Source: Escallonia rubra (taxonomy: Eukaryota > Streptophyta > Magnoliopsida > Escalloniales > Escalloniaceae). From it: a stretch of DNA of 64,000 nucleotides. The position numbers were made by a program, and so were the translations under genes. The notes beneath the pieces were generated by a model, which searched no databases, was not told where the DNA came from, and was given only the letters and a program-made list of their open reading frames with translations. The stretch is taken from NCBI GenBank assembly GCA_033065855.1, contig JAVXUO010002755.1, positions 260,001 to 324,000 on the forward strand. The letters run 5' to 3'. Each line of letters opens with the position of its first letter. Within the stretch, counting starts at the first letter, position 1. This document shows positions 46,576-57,841 of this stretch, piece by piece.

Positions 46576-48540
46576 TTAATCTTCGTCATTTGTCCAACTG
46601 AGGAGCAGAAGGTACACAAGGTGTGACCATAGGAAAGACCTCTGTAAAAGCTTCGGGGATGAGAAATTCGATGCGGTCAGTAGCGGCCATGAGCACCTGA
46701 TGCTCTCGATTGGTGTTACCGTGGTGTGGGTAAGAGTCCTTACACACATCGTTGTTCTTCCGTAGCTGTAGGTCACCTGACGGGACCTTCCTTGCCAAGA
46801 TAGCTCGCAGTGCATTGTAGTTTTTGAGAGGATGGCCAAGGGCTTGATGGAAAGGACAGTAGTTGGGCCTGGTCTTGTCTTCGTCTGTGATGTGGATCCG
46901 CACGGGTGGCAGTTGGAAATTTTTTTCATTGGCCACTCATTCCGCCAAGAGTTCTTTCTCCGTATTCAAATCACATGGATAGGCGGGGGCAGTCTCCTGT
47001 TGCCTTCGCTTGTCAGAGCGTGGGTCCTTATTCTGGAACTAAAGCTTGAAGCCACTGTAATTGTTGGTGCTGTTGTTGCTGTCGTTATTGCGCTGAGTGC
47101 TGGGTTTGTCTGCTGAGGCCAGCAGTGCATTCTGCGGGCGAGGCTTCCACGGTTTGACGGGGCCGACTGTTTCGTAAGTACGGCGGGCTGTTTCCTTGAG
47201 GTGTCCCTACGACCTCAACTGTAGGTTCTCGATGTGCACCTGGTAGATGTCATTCATATTTTTTATGTAGATGGGAACCAAAGTCTCGTCCTTACTGAAA
47301 TCTGTACACTCGAGGCATTTAAGGGGAAAGCGGGGCACATATTTGATTATGCCTGCGATGTCCACTATGGTGACGCGTTTAGCTTCGTAGTGGAATTTGT
47401 CCAAGAATAGTTGGACCATTTCACTCCAAGAATGGACCGTCCATGCAGGGATCTGATGATACCAAGTGTATGCTAAGCCTGTGAGGGACTTGTGAAACTC
47501 CATCAGTTTCAAACTATCGCCCGGGCCATATTACTCCAATGAGCCGGCGAATCTTGTTAGGTGCTCACGGGCGTTGCCCTCACGTCTGCTAAAGAGCACA
47601 AAAGTGGGTTGCTTGTATTTGAGTGGTTATGGTATGATGGCTATCTCATTGGCATACGGCGCATGGCCTGTCAGGAGTGCTGATGAGTCAGATGCAGAAT
47701 GCTGTGACAGTCGGTGGAGGAGTGCGTCAAATTCGGTTTTGGAGACATAATGGGGGGATGGTTCTTCCTGGCCAACTAAGGGATGATGGCTGGCTGGGGC
47801 TCCACGAGCACCCAAGCCCCCTGACGGGGCAACTTGATGAGCAGGAGAACCAGAAGGATGATATATGACAGGTGCTGATATTGGCAGGTGTATGGGGGCA
47901 TGGGTGGGTGGGCGAGACATATCCATCACTTGGCCGGTTGTTTGATGTTGCTTCGTTGGGTAGGGGTTAGGCTCCATCTCAATTGATTCATGAGTTTCGA
48001 AAAAGCTTCTCGCTGGTACATGTTGAGGTGTAACAACAAGGAAGACTTGTTGCAACACTGGCCCAAGGTCCAGTTACGGTTTGTGTGATGTCATCGCAGG
48101 ATGCGGTGCGTCAGCTACAGGCAGAGAAGATGTCGCGAGTTCTACGCCAGGAGTCTGGACGTTCAAGGCGGCGGTGGTTGCGGCACTGGGCCTGGGCGAC
48201 GTTAGGGGACGGCCCAGGTCCTATAGGCTGGATCGGTGGAACTATTTACTGTGAGTCCATCGCATGTATGGATTTTTGCATTTCCATTATGGCGGTCATA
48301 AGAGCGGCTTGCCAGTCTTACAGGTTGGCTATAGTGGGAGTGAACTGCTGGATGGCCGCATTGACTGCAACTTGCACGTCAGGTGCGGTAGTTAGTGGCT
48401 GGTCTTGGAGACGCATGGCACTAGTTCCCTATTGTTCACCCGAGTGGTCCTCCTCTTGCACGGTATGGATAAGGCCCTGGCTGGTAACCCTCGTAACTCT
48501 TCGTTTTATAAGCATGGTGCCTAAGTCCGGAAGGTAGGCA
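46576..48540 (-). pseudogene. gag of element B
   Basis: Counterpart of the gag of A. Core motifs are LMEFHKSLTGLAYTWYHQIP, VQLFLDKFHYEAKRV and the C-terminal YCPFHQALGHPLKNY, in which the last Cys of the finger-like motif in A is Tyr. Several frame changes and a stop near 47534. The N-terminal end is broken by a stop (after HSGEQ). Confidence 0.72.
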
Positions 48541-48560
48541 GACTGCAATACGATGCTCAC

Positions 48561-48580
48561 CTCCCCAGCGGAGTCGCCAA
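48561..48580 (-). other. Primer-binding site of element B
   Basis: TTGGCGACTCCGCTGGGGAG on the minus strand, next to the LTR end at 48583. Probably the least changed of the four copies in the window. Confidence 0.78.
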
Positions 48581-49394
48581 AATGATACCAAGGAAAGTGG
48601 GTTCATACCTACGTGGAGGTGCCACAAAAGCTGCAGTTTGAGTCAGCTTCCACGTATGCAAAGTGAGAGACAGCAAGGACAGAGTAAGGGCTGAGAACAA
48701 GGCTCCCCAGACAGGTCGTGAGGGCTGGCAGCGCTGCACAGGCAGGGCGATGACGAACAGGGCCGGCAGTCGACAGTCCAAGTCAAGGTCCAAGTCAGGG
48801 GTGCAGCGTCAGGGGTCCGATGTCAGAAGTCCAAATGTGTTTCTCAGACTAGAATTCCAAAGACAATAGGTTTTTTTAGAGAGAGAAAGTGAAAATGTCA
48901 AAATGAGAGAGATCTCTTTAATGAGCTCCAAAGTCCCTTATTTATAGGGAAAAGTGTGCATGTGTCATCAGCCGACATATGTCATCCCTTGAGAGCGACA
49001 CGTCACCAGGGGGTCCAAAGTACCGATTCTCTGTTGGACTGTCGATCCCCGAGTTCGTGCTGCCCTACCTTTGCAGCATCTCTCTGCCTGTCTGAAAAGA
49101 CTGACCACACCGCGGTAGCATGATCAAGGTAGCCCGTTGTCCCAGCCACCGGTCAAAGACCTTACTGAATCCCACGAGGTGCGTCAAGAGACGCGCAGAG
49201 AACCTGACAGCGGTGAGGGTTACCCTTGTAGCCAACTACCAAGCGGACTAGGCGCGATGCCCTCCAAGGACCTGCTCCCGTCCCGGAGTGACCCTAAGGT
49301 CATTGCCCTGGTGGTGTCGACGATCAATGGTAACATGAGCGGACATGATCGCAGCTCAGTTCTTAGAGTGACGCAAGTTATCCCAGACGGCGAT

Positions 49395-50470
49395 GGCTTT
49401 GCGGTAATGAGTCCATCCCGTTGTGAGGGGTTCTCGTGCCACAGCCCTCCGTGATTGTGACGGCGATGGCTTTATGGTAATAAGCACATCCCGTGGCGAG
49501 GGGTCCTCATGTCGGAGCCCCTGTGATTGTGACGGCGAGGGCTTTAAAGTAATGAGCCCATCCCGTGGTGGCCATGACTTTAAGGTAGTGAGTCCATCCT
49601 GCTGCGAGGGGTCCTCGTACCAAAGCCCCCCGTGATTGTGACGGCGATGGCTTTAAGGTAATGAGCTCATCCCGTAGCGGCGATGACTTTAAGGTAGTGA
49701 GTTCATCCCGCTGCGAGGGGTCCTCGTGCCGTAGCCCCCCATGATTGTGATCGCGATGGCTTTATGGTAATGAGCATGTCCCGTGGCCAGGGGTCCTCGT
49801 GCCGGAGCCCCCTGTGATTGTGACAGCGATGGCTTTAAAGTAATGAGCCATCATGTGGCGGCGATGAGTTTAAGGTAGTGAGTCTATCCCGCTGCGAGGG
49901 GTCCTCGTGCCGAAGCCCCCCGTGATTGTGACGGCGATGGCTTTAAAGTAATGACCCCATCCCATGGCGGGGATGACTTTAAGGTAATGAGTCCATCCCG
50001 CTGCGAGGGGTCCTCTTGCCGGAGCCCCCCGTGATTGTGACGGCGATGGTTTTAAGGTAATGACCCCATCTCGTGGCGGCGATGACTTTAAGGTAGTGAG
50101 TCCATCCCGCTGTGAGGGGTCCTCGTGCCGGAGCCCCCCGTGATTGTGACGGCGATGGCTTTAAGGTAATGACCCCATCCCATGGCGGGGATGACTTTAA
50201 GGTAGTGAGTCCATCTCGCTGCGAGGGGTCCTCGTGCCAGAGGCTCCTATGATTGTGACGGCGATGGCTTTAAGGTAGTGAGCCCATCTCGTGGCGGCGA
50301 TAACTTTAAGGTTGCGAGTTCATCCCGTTGCGAGGGGTCCTCGTGCCTGAGCCCCCCGTGATTATGATGGCGATGGCTTTAAGGTAGTGAGCCCATCCCG
50401 TGGCGGTGATGACTTTAAGGTTGTGAGTTCATCCCACTGCGAGGGGTCCTCGTGCCGGAGCACTATGAGT
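49395..50470. repeat. About 109-bp tandem repeat in LTR B, about ten copies
   Basis: Reverse-strand form of the array in LTR A. Units hold GATGACTTTAAGGTAGTGAG, CGCTGCGAGGGGTCCTCGTG and GTGATTGTGACGGCGATGGC. Some units are shortened. Confidence 0.9.
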
Positions 50471-50761
50471 GGAGCCCCCCGAAAACATGTTACATGATTG
50501 TGGCGCATGGGCGCGGCGACTACCGTCACGAGACAATACCTGGTGCCGGGGAACGTTATGAAAGTGGCGCGGTGCATGGGCACCGCGACGAGTGTTAAAG
50601 AGTGTGCGGGTGATAGTTGCCGCGGAGACGGTACCCAGATGACAATGCATGGCCGCAAGTGACGGTTGTCGCGACAACGAGCGTCATACGGCAACTGGTG
50701 GTGAGTGAGAACTGTAGAGTGCGTTTAGTGAGCTGCCAGAAGGGTCAGCAGCCTCCCCCCC

Positions 50762-51016
50762 CGAAGACAAGGGTTGCCGACCCCTTCTTAAAAAGGGTGG
50801 CCGACCCGCTTTTGAAGAGGGTGGCCAACCCCTCCTTAAAGAGGGTGGCCGACCCCCCCCCCCCTTAAAGCGGGTGGCTGACCCCCCCCCCCCCCTTAAA
50901 GAGGGTGGCCGATCCCCTCTTTAAGGAGGTGGCCGACCCCCTCTTTAAGGAGGTGGCCGATCCCTCTTTAATGAGGTGTCCGACCCCCTTCTCAGGAGGG
51001 TGGCCGACCCCCTCAA
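50762..51016. repeat. GGTGGCCGACCCC minisatellite in LTR B
   Basis: About ten units of 22-30 bp, with C-runs of 13 or more near 50852 and 50883. Counterpart of 25189-25370. Confidence 0.9.
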
Positions 51017-51200
51017 GGGTCTTACGATCTTCCAAGCAATGTTTAGCGACAGAAAACCTAATTGCCTGTGGATGTTTCGAAGGAAGATGCACTTTGACCG
51101 GCTAATGGTGTTGAATAATTGACTGGCGAAAGGGTGATGTGTCGTGCAAAATGGGTCCCTTAGCGGGCCCATGGGGTGCGATCCGAATAGGTTGGGAACA

Positions 51201-54200
51201 AACTCTACCAATGCTTTTTTGATCAAATTAACAGTCTCTTCTCCAGCTTGGCCAATGAGGAAGATATCATCTGCAAAAGACAAGTGGTGAATCTGTTATT
51301 CCTTACACGCTGGATGAAATTCAAAGTCTTGGTGTGTGGCATAGGTTGGTAATAGACAGGAAAAGGCCTCCATTACTAATAAGAATATATATGGGGAGAT
51401 GGCATCTCCTTGTCTCAATCCTTTGTAGTTGGCAAAATATCCTTCCACACTCCCATTGACGCTAATTGAAAATCTGGCTGTTGACACACATTGCATTATC
51501 CAGGCCACAAACAGGGGAGGGAATTGCATAATCTCTGTAATACCCCGAAAATTTCCTTATGCAAAAAATTGTATATTTTTTAATAAGTAAGTTTGTGGTC
51601 TTTTGTTAAAACTATGAAAATGAATTGGGATTGTTTCTGAAATTTTTGGTCAAATGAACAGTAACTTTTAGTCGAATTTAAAAGGTTTTAGTCGACTAAA
51701 AGTGTTTCGGTCGACTAAAAAGTGTTTAAATTGTGTAAAAATGGTTTTCTGGACTTTTAGTCGAATTTAAAGGTTTTAGTCGACTAAAAGAGTGATTTCA
51801 GTCGACTAAAAGTTTAGTCGATGAACAGTGATTTTTGAACAGTAACATGAACAACGATTTTGAACAGTACTATGAACAGTGATTTTGAACAGTACTTTCA
51901 GTCGACTAAAATGTGTTTTCAGTCGACTTAAAGGTTTGAAAATTTTGTCCCCTATAAATAGTGTTCTATTTCATTCCTAGCCCTGTTGTTCTTGATTTCT
52001 TGCTCCTTTGCGGCGGAGAGAGAGAGAGAATAGGAGGCTTGGGAAGCTCATTGGCGCTAGAGTGGTGCTTTAAGGTTTTCTTTGGTTCAAAAGCTTGTTT
52101 GAGGCAAGGGTTTATACGATTTTTGCTGTGGAAAGGTATCTTCGAAAATCCGAAGGCTTATACTTTCGTCACTTTTGATTCATCCATGCTCGTTTGTAAT
52201 TGATTGCTCCACTTTTGCATTCTTGAGAACATTGTTCACCCTTTCTCATTTGTGCCTTAATGATGCTCAACTTTGAATTTGTACATTTGTGACCGTCAAT
52301 TTAAGATTGACATTGACTATGTTGAACAACTCTCAAATTGAGAGGGTCCTTTGGACACATGTTTGTTATACTAGAGAGCCGAAGTCTCCTAGTATGCTCC
52401 GGAGCACACGTTTGATGTTTGATGTTTGGTTCGACATTTGGGTCTTATGACCACCATAGTCATCGTATGTTTGTAGCGTACCCGACATATAATTGAAATG
52501 TGTTTTGGGTTAAACGCTTAATGACGTTTGCTTTGGTATTTGATAGTAAGTTTTGATTGCACTTTCGTACCTTCGGGCTTGTATTTGATTTAGGTTCTTG
52601 GGACCACCTTATGAACATTTCGTATATTTGATTCGCCTTATTTGCATAGTGGTCAATTGTTATTAATTGTTCGTCAGATATTTGATTTTGTTTTGGACTA
52701 CGAATCATCGTATTTGCTTCCCATTTGTTTTCCCCACTTACTGGGCTATTCGAGCTCACCCCCCTACTCTTTTGTTTTGTCCCTTACCACAGGTATCGGA
52801 CGTGATTTTCGAGCGTGGCATGTTTGGGGGAAATTAGAGTTTTTAGTCTTTGTTAGTATAATTGAGCAATGTAAATTATTTCACCGCTGCGTTTGGTAAT
52901 TTATTTTGTAAAGCAATACTCAGTGGAATTATTTTGGTGAACGGATTGTCTTAGACTTTTGTTTGTGGAGATATTTTATCTTAGAGGATTTAGTTGCTCT
53001 GTCTATACCGTTATCTTTAGAACTGTAATGGTATATAATGGAGTTTGATGATAGTCGCGGCCTCGCGTTTTCGGGGCGTGACAGTCTCCATCACAATCTT
53101 GAGGAAATCCCACCCTACAGAGTCATAAGCTTTTTGTAGATCAATCTTCATAACACATCTTGGTGACCCCCCTTGTCTGTGATAATTCTTCACCAGTTCC
53201 TGCATTAATAACACATTATCTGCTATACTCCTGTTTGCCACAAAGGCTGACTAGTTCCCACTGACTAGGTAAGGCAAGATCTTCTTGATCCTAGCACATA
53301 GGATCTTAGATACACACTTATAGATCACATTGCAGCGGGCTATTGGCCTGAAGTCATTCATTGTGGTTGGGTTTTGGATCTTAGGTATAAGTGATAAAAT
53401 AGTGCTATTAAAAAACTTGATGCCCATGTTTCTATTCACCATTTCCAATACTGCATATGTAACTAATTTGCCTACATTATTTCAATTCTTCTGGAAGAAC
53501 TCAGCATTGAAACCATCAGGCCCAGGGACTTTATTAGCTTTGATAGCATACATAGCCTCTTTCACTTTAGTCTCTGTGACAGGAGCACACAACATTAGTT
53601 GGTCCACTTGTGATACATGTTTTGTAATTACCTCCTGCATTCTTGCTTTTGTATGTGGCTGTGATGGAACTGGACTGCCTAAGAATTCATAGAAGTGTTT
53701 TATTGCCACTTCATGTATTTCTTTGGTTCCATTGACTTGTACTCCATCCCCATTATGTATAGCATTTACTCTGTTGTAGGCTCTATGCACTTTCATTCTT
53801 TTGTGAAAATAAGTTGTGTTGTTGTCACCTAACTTGATATTCCTGATTCTTGCCTTATGATAATAGTATGCCTCCTCTGCCATAGTCATGTGGTAGTATT
53901 GCCTATGCAACTCCTTTTCCTTTTGTATCAGAGTTGAGTCATGGTTCTGGAGCATTTGAGCTTGTATACGTTGTAGTTCCCTGCATTTCTCATTTGTTCT
54001 AGCAGTTATGTTGCTATAACTTTCTTTATTCAACTTCTTCAAAACTGGTTTCAGAGCCTTCAACTTGGTTCTTAATTGTTTACAGGCATCCCCTTCAACC
54101 CTTTCTAGCCACACAATTTTTAGAAGAGAGTCAAATTGATGATGGTTTATCCAGAAGTTGTATAATTTGAAGAGCCTTTTCCCATAAGACTCACATTTCA

Positions 54201-54360
54201 TGATATTAATCAATAGCAATGCATGATCAGAGATCCCAGATTCCAAAGCTTGAACTTGAGTGTATGGAAAAGTATCCATCCAACCTTCATTTTGAAGAGC
54301 TCTATCCAATTTGCACATGATGAAACCATCTTCTCTATTGTTACACCAAGTATAGAACAC
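51201..54360 (-). pseudogene. LINE retrotransposon ORF2 (endonuclease end and reverse transcriptase), split by a solo LTR
   Basis: Minus strand. 54360-53482 encodes the end of the endonuclease (YTWCNNREDGFIMCKLDRAL, GISDHALL), a linker and the start of RT (ANKVPGPDGFNAEFF). Then come STILSLIPKIQN, DFRPIARCNVIYKCVSKIL, motif A KIDLQKAYDSVGWDF, the LTR, motif B GLRQGDAISPYIFL and motif C LSFADDIFLIG. Stops lie after FFQKN (expected Trp), after LVSGN (expected Gln) and after HPACKE. The element is cut at 51200 by element B and begins inside the endonuclease at 54360, as in a 5'-truncated insertion. LINEs copy themselves by target-primed reverse transcription. Confidence 0.88.
51536..53083. mobile_element. 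Solo LTR inserted in the LINE reverse transcriptase
   Basis: Starts TGTAATACCCCGAAAATTTC, ends TTTTCGGGGCGTGACA, 1548 bp. The flanks ATCTC (51531-51535) and GTCTC (53084-53088) are a 5-bp target duplication with one mismatch. Joining the flanks restores the LINE frame between VMET and QFPPLF. Contains TTTTAGTCGACTAAAAG palindromes (51665-51930), repeats of GAACAGTGATTTT, and TATAAATA near 51953. Ends resemble those of the 43-kb solo LTR, but the interiors look unrelated by eye. Confidence 0.9.
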
Positions 54361-54836
54361 TTAGCACAATCACTTGTAATAAATCAAAAAAATTGTTGGA
54401 GTGTCGTGTGTAATTATTATTATTATTTTTCATCCTTGCAAGGGTATGCGTGTAGCTTAATGCATTGATTGTAGTCTTTCTCTTTTCTGCAATTTGAGTG
54501 CACTTGTATGGGTATGCATTTAGTGCTGTTGTACGGCTGCAATTTTGCATCCGTCCTCGTTCACGTTCTCATGAGTTTCTTTTCCCAAAAAATGTGGTAT
54601 ATGGCCAAAATGAATGTCCAAGCTTTTATGTGGGCTCTTCTTTCTACCACTCTTAGCCTTCAATGGTATCTGGGCTGTGCAGAACCTTTTACGGCATCTG
54701 GCCATTTTTAGATTTTTTAATACATTCAGTGTCCTTTCCGACGAATCAATGCCAAGTTCTCTTTCTTATTACAGTAGAAATTAGCAACCACAAACTATTA
54801 CCATACCGTAGCCCCGCCATAACAAAATCATCATGC
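54361..54836. other. Intergenic sequence without a recognised gene
   Basis: AT-rich with an ATT/TTA microsatellite near 54412-54428. Only short ORFs. Confidence 0.45.
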
Positions 54837-55200
54837 TTTACTGACACTTACTATTCAATATGCAGTCCAAACATTTATGAAGACAGAGGGGTAATCAGGA
54901 ACATGGAAAGTAGGGGTCCTCGGCATTGCTTTTAAATAAGAATCGTGTTGCAACCCAATTATTGCTAATGCTACTCTTTCTATAATTTGCTTATTATAGA
55001 ATCTGAGACTATGACGTATAAAAACGCATGAATCAGGTGTAACTGCCGCTCTTTCTATATTTTGCTTATTAAGCGAAGTGAGATTATAAGACGCATGAGA
55101 ATGCATAAACAAGATGTAAGTGTTGAGATTGGTAGGTAGCGATATAGTTTCCTCCATGTTATTTATTTCGTTCCTTTCAAGTTATTAATACGGTATCGGT
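54837..55200. repeat. Diverged duplicate of the UGT85 upstream region
   Basis: GACACTTACTATTCAATATG, then GGGGTAATCAGGAACATGG, matches 14700-14765. GACGCATGAGAATGCATAAA, then AAGTGTTGAGATTGGTAGGTA, matches 16009-16060. The match to 16 kb resumes where the MULE of the first copy (14805-15984) ends, so this copy is an empty site for it. No UGT85 coding sequence accompanies it. Confidence 0.72.
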
Positions 55201-55253
55201 GTTAGAAGTGTCGACCGATACATATCACTTTTATCTTCTACTGATAAGGTAAC

Positions 55254-56510
55254 TGTTAACCCTACGGTTATTTAACCTAGGATTATATTTGGTTTTGATG
55301 ATAACTAACATTGATGTTTATGTTGTCTAAAATGCATTGAGTTGATGAAGCAATATGAACAATCTCATACTCATGCAAACGGATTATTAGATGAGCAACA
55401 CGGTCAAAGACTCTCAACAGAACGTATCAAAGAAGGAATTCGTCGATTGAATTTTACAATGTTTTATTTCCTTATTTGTAAACTAGACATAGAGAGATGA
55501 TCGTTACGATGACTGTATACCTAGAATTTGCCCATAGGTTTTCCTTGCATGCATAAAAGATTTTCATGCTTTAAAAATAAGGAAACTGCATTTTCAGGAA
55601 TGCAGTCGACTGCAAGTTGGGCAGTGAGGTATTATAGTCGACTCCATTGGAATGCAGTCGACTGCAATACTTCCAATAGCCTATTACAGTCGATTGCAAT
55701 GGATTACAGTCGACTGCAAGTTGGAAATTTGAATTTCCAACGGCTACTTTGGGATTACAGTCGACTGCAATGGTGTATTACAGTCGACTGTATTTAGCAT
55801 TTGGCGCATTAATTGCCGTACCTAACTCCAAACGGTCATATTTATTCCCACCTCTATAAATACTCATCTTGGCCATAGTTTTGATTCATCAATTGCATTC
55901 AAAGCTCTCTTATCTTTCATATTCTCAAAGATCAAAGCAATTGTTCAAATCTCTCTTGGTTTTCATTGATTTCTCATCCTTTTCAAGAGAGCATTTATTG
56001 TGAGCTTATTTTTTAGAGATACACACTTTCATAAGTCATCATACACTCATCTATCTTGTTCTAGTACTTCAACTTGTACTCATCTACTTATTGATAGTGA
56101 AATCTTGTACACATTTCTTCATCTAAAGGTTCTTGTATCAAAGCTTGGGATTGTCAAGCTTTGGAGCTTTGGGTTTGTCAAAGCTTGTTCTTGATGTGGG
56201 CATAGCATCAAGGGATTGTAAGAGGTTCGATCTTGACCCATAAGGAAGATCATACTAGTGGATTCTAGGCCTTTCAAGGGACTTCCTTGAAGGGGTGGAC
56301 GTAGGCTTATGGGTATATCAAGCCGAACCATTTAATTCTCCTTGTCGAGTATCTCTAAACCCTTCTCTCTTTACATTATCGTTTTACATTTGTGTTGAGA
56401 TTGGTTGTTTGCTTATTTGAGTTATTGAGATTGAGGTTTGTTGTTTGTTAATTTTTAAAGTAGTCTTAAAACCCTATTCACCCCCCTCTAGGGTTATTTA
56501 ATTGGTTTCA
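55254..56510 (+). mobile_element. 5' LTR of the SIRE-like element
   Basis: Starts TGTTAACCCTACGG, ends ATTGGTTTCA, 1257 bp. Holds about eight palindromic units with core AGTCGACT (55598-55795) and a TATAAATA box at 55855-55862, the likely promoter. Confidence 0.9.
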
Positions 56511-56512
56511 AG

Positions 56513-56530
56513 TGGTATCAGAGCCTCGGC
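56513..56530 (+). other. Primer-binding site (initiator Met tRNA)
   Basis: TGGTATCAGAGCCTCGGC, two bases after the LTR. TGGTATCAGAGC is complementary to the 3' end of plant initiator Met tRNA and is the usual Copia site. Confidence 0.92.
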
Positions 56531-56569
56531 TCTTGTTATATTGGGTAACGCCAAGAGAGTTAATCGATC

Positions 56570-57841
56570 ATGGCTTACGTTGGGGGTATAGAGGGTAGTT
56601 CTACCACTAGGCCTCCATTGTTTAATGGGACCAATTATAGTGTGTGGAAAGTTAAGATGAAAATCTACTTAGAATATCAAGACTATGAGATGTGGGATAT
56701 TGTTGAGAATGGCCCATTCGTTCCGATAAAAGTGGTTGACAAGGTTGAAGAACCTAAATCCAAATCGGAGTATAGTGATCATGACAAGAAGATGATTTGT
56801 ATGAATGCTAGAGCGAAAAATTGTCTTGTGTGTGCCTTAGACACAAATGAACTCAATAGAGTCATTATGTGTAATACTGCTAAGAGTATTTGGGATACTC
56901 TTCAAGTCACTCCTGAAGGAACTTCTCTTCTTAGAGACTCTAAGATGAACTTATTGTTTAGATATTATGAGTTATTCCATATGATTCCAAATGAATCCGT
57001 TACGGATATGAATACTCGTTTTACTAACATTGTGAACCCTTTAAAGCAATTAGGCAAAGAATTCACTAATGGTGATCTTGTAAGAAAGGTGATTAGGTCC
57101 TTACCAAGAGCTTGGGATGCAAAGATCACCGCCATCCAAGAATCGAAGAATCTCAATATATTTCCTCTTGATGAATTGATGTGCTCACTTATGACGTACG
57201 AAATGCAACTCAAGACCTTTGATCAAGAGGACGTCAAGAAGAAGCCTACATCAATTGCTCTTAAAGCTTCATCTTCAAACCTTGATTCAAGTGATGATGA
57301 TGAAGAATTTGATGAAGAGGATATTGCATTGGTTGCAAAGAACTTCAAGAAGTTCTTAAGATTTAGAAGAAATGATGGGAGAAGACAACAAAATGCTAGC
57401 AACGAAAAGAAGCTTTGCTACAAATGCCACAAGCCAGGACACATGAAGATGGATTGTCCTATCTACAAAAGGGAGAAGAAGGAAAGAAGAGATGTATGAG
57501 AAAGAGCTAAAAGAAGACAATTCTCTAAGAAAGAGAACAAAGAGAAGGAAAGAGCAATGAATGCTGAACATACTTCAACATGGAGTGATTTTGATTCAAG
57601 TGATGAAGAGAATGATCAAGCAAATGTATGCTTCATGGCAAATGATGAGGTAAGCTCTTCTTCCGGTAGTGCTAGTGATAATGAAAGCTTTGAAGATGCT
57701 TATGATAGCTTATATGAGGAATCCAAGAAAATTTTCAAGAAAAATATTATTTTGTCTAAGAAATTCCTTGAAGCTAATAAGCAAATTGAGAAGTTGATAA
57801 TGGAAAATGATAAGTTGCATGCCAAGAATGAATGCATGTGA
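56570..57841 (+). pseudogene. gag of the SIRE-like element
   Basis: MAYVGGIEGSSTTRPPLFNG, then NYSVWKVKMKIYLE, is the typical Copia gag start. The core continues to about residue 250, then an acidic stretch and a zinc knuckle CYKCHKPGHMKMDC that binds element RNA. A TGA at 57497-57499 interrupts, and the same frame continues (SDFDSSDEENDQANVCFMAN, then a coiled-coil-like KKNIILSKKFLEANKQIEKL) to a TGA at 57839-57841. A 1-base frame change there leads into the next segment. Confidence 0.85.

Larger units (their letters stand above)
38976..51200 (-). mobile_element. Tat-lineage Ty3/Gypsy element B, 3' truncated
   Basis: Reads on the minus strand from the LTR start (51200) through primer site, gag, protease, RT, RNase H, second RNase H and integrase to a 3' region with an antisense ORF, then stops at the Harbinger fragment. 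Closely related to element A in inverted orientation. Interrupted by a solo LTR at 43114-45266. It abuts the LINE at 51201. The left limit is approximate. Confidence 0.88.
48583..51200 (-). mobile_element. 5' LTR of element B
   Basis: Minus strand from TGTTCCCAACCTATTCGGAT (51200) to GGTATCA (48583), 2618 bp. Contains the same two minisatellites as LTR A in expanded form and a TATAAATA-like box near 48950. Confidence 0.87.

Noticed and set aside
51296..53241. Two separate LINE fragments
   Set aside because: Joining across the LTR restores one RT frame and the target duplication, so it is one LINE split by an insertion.
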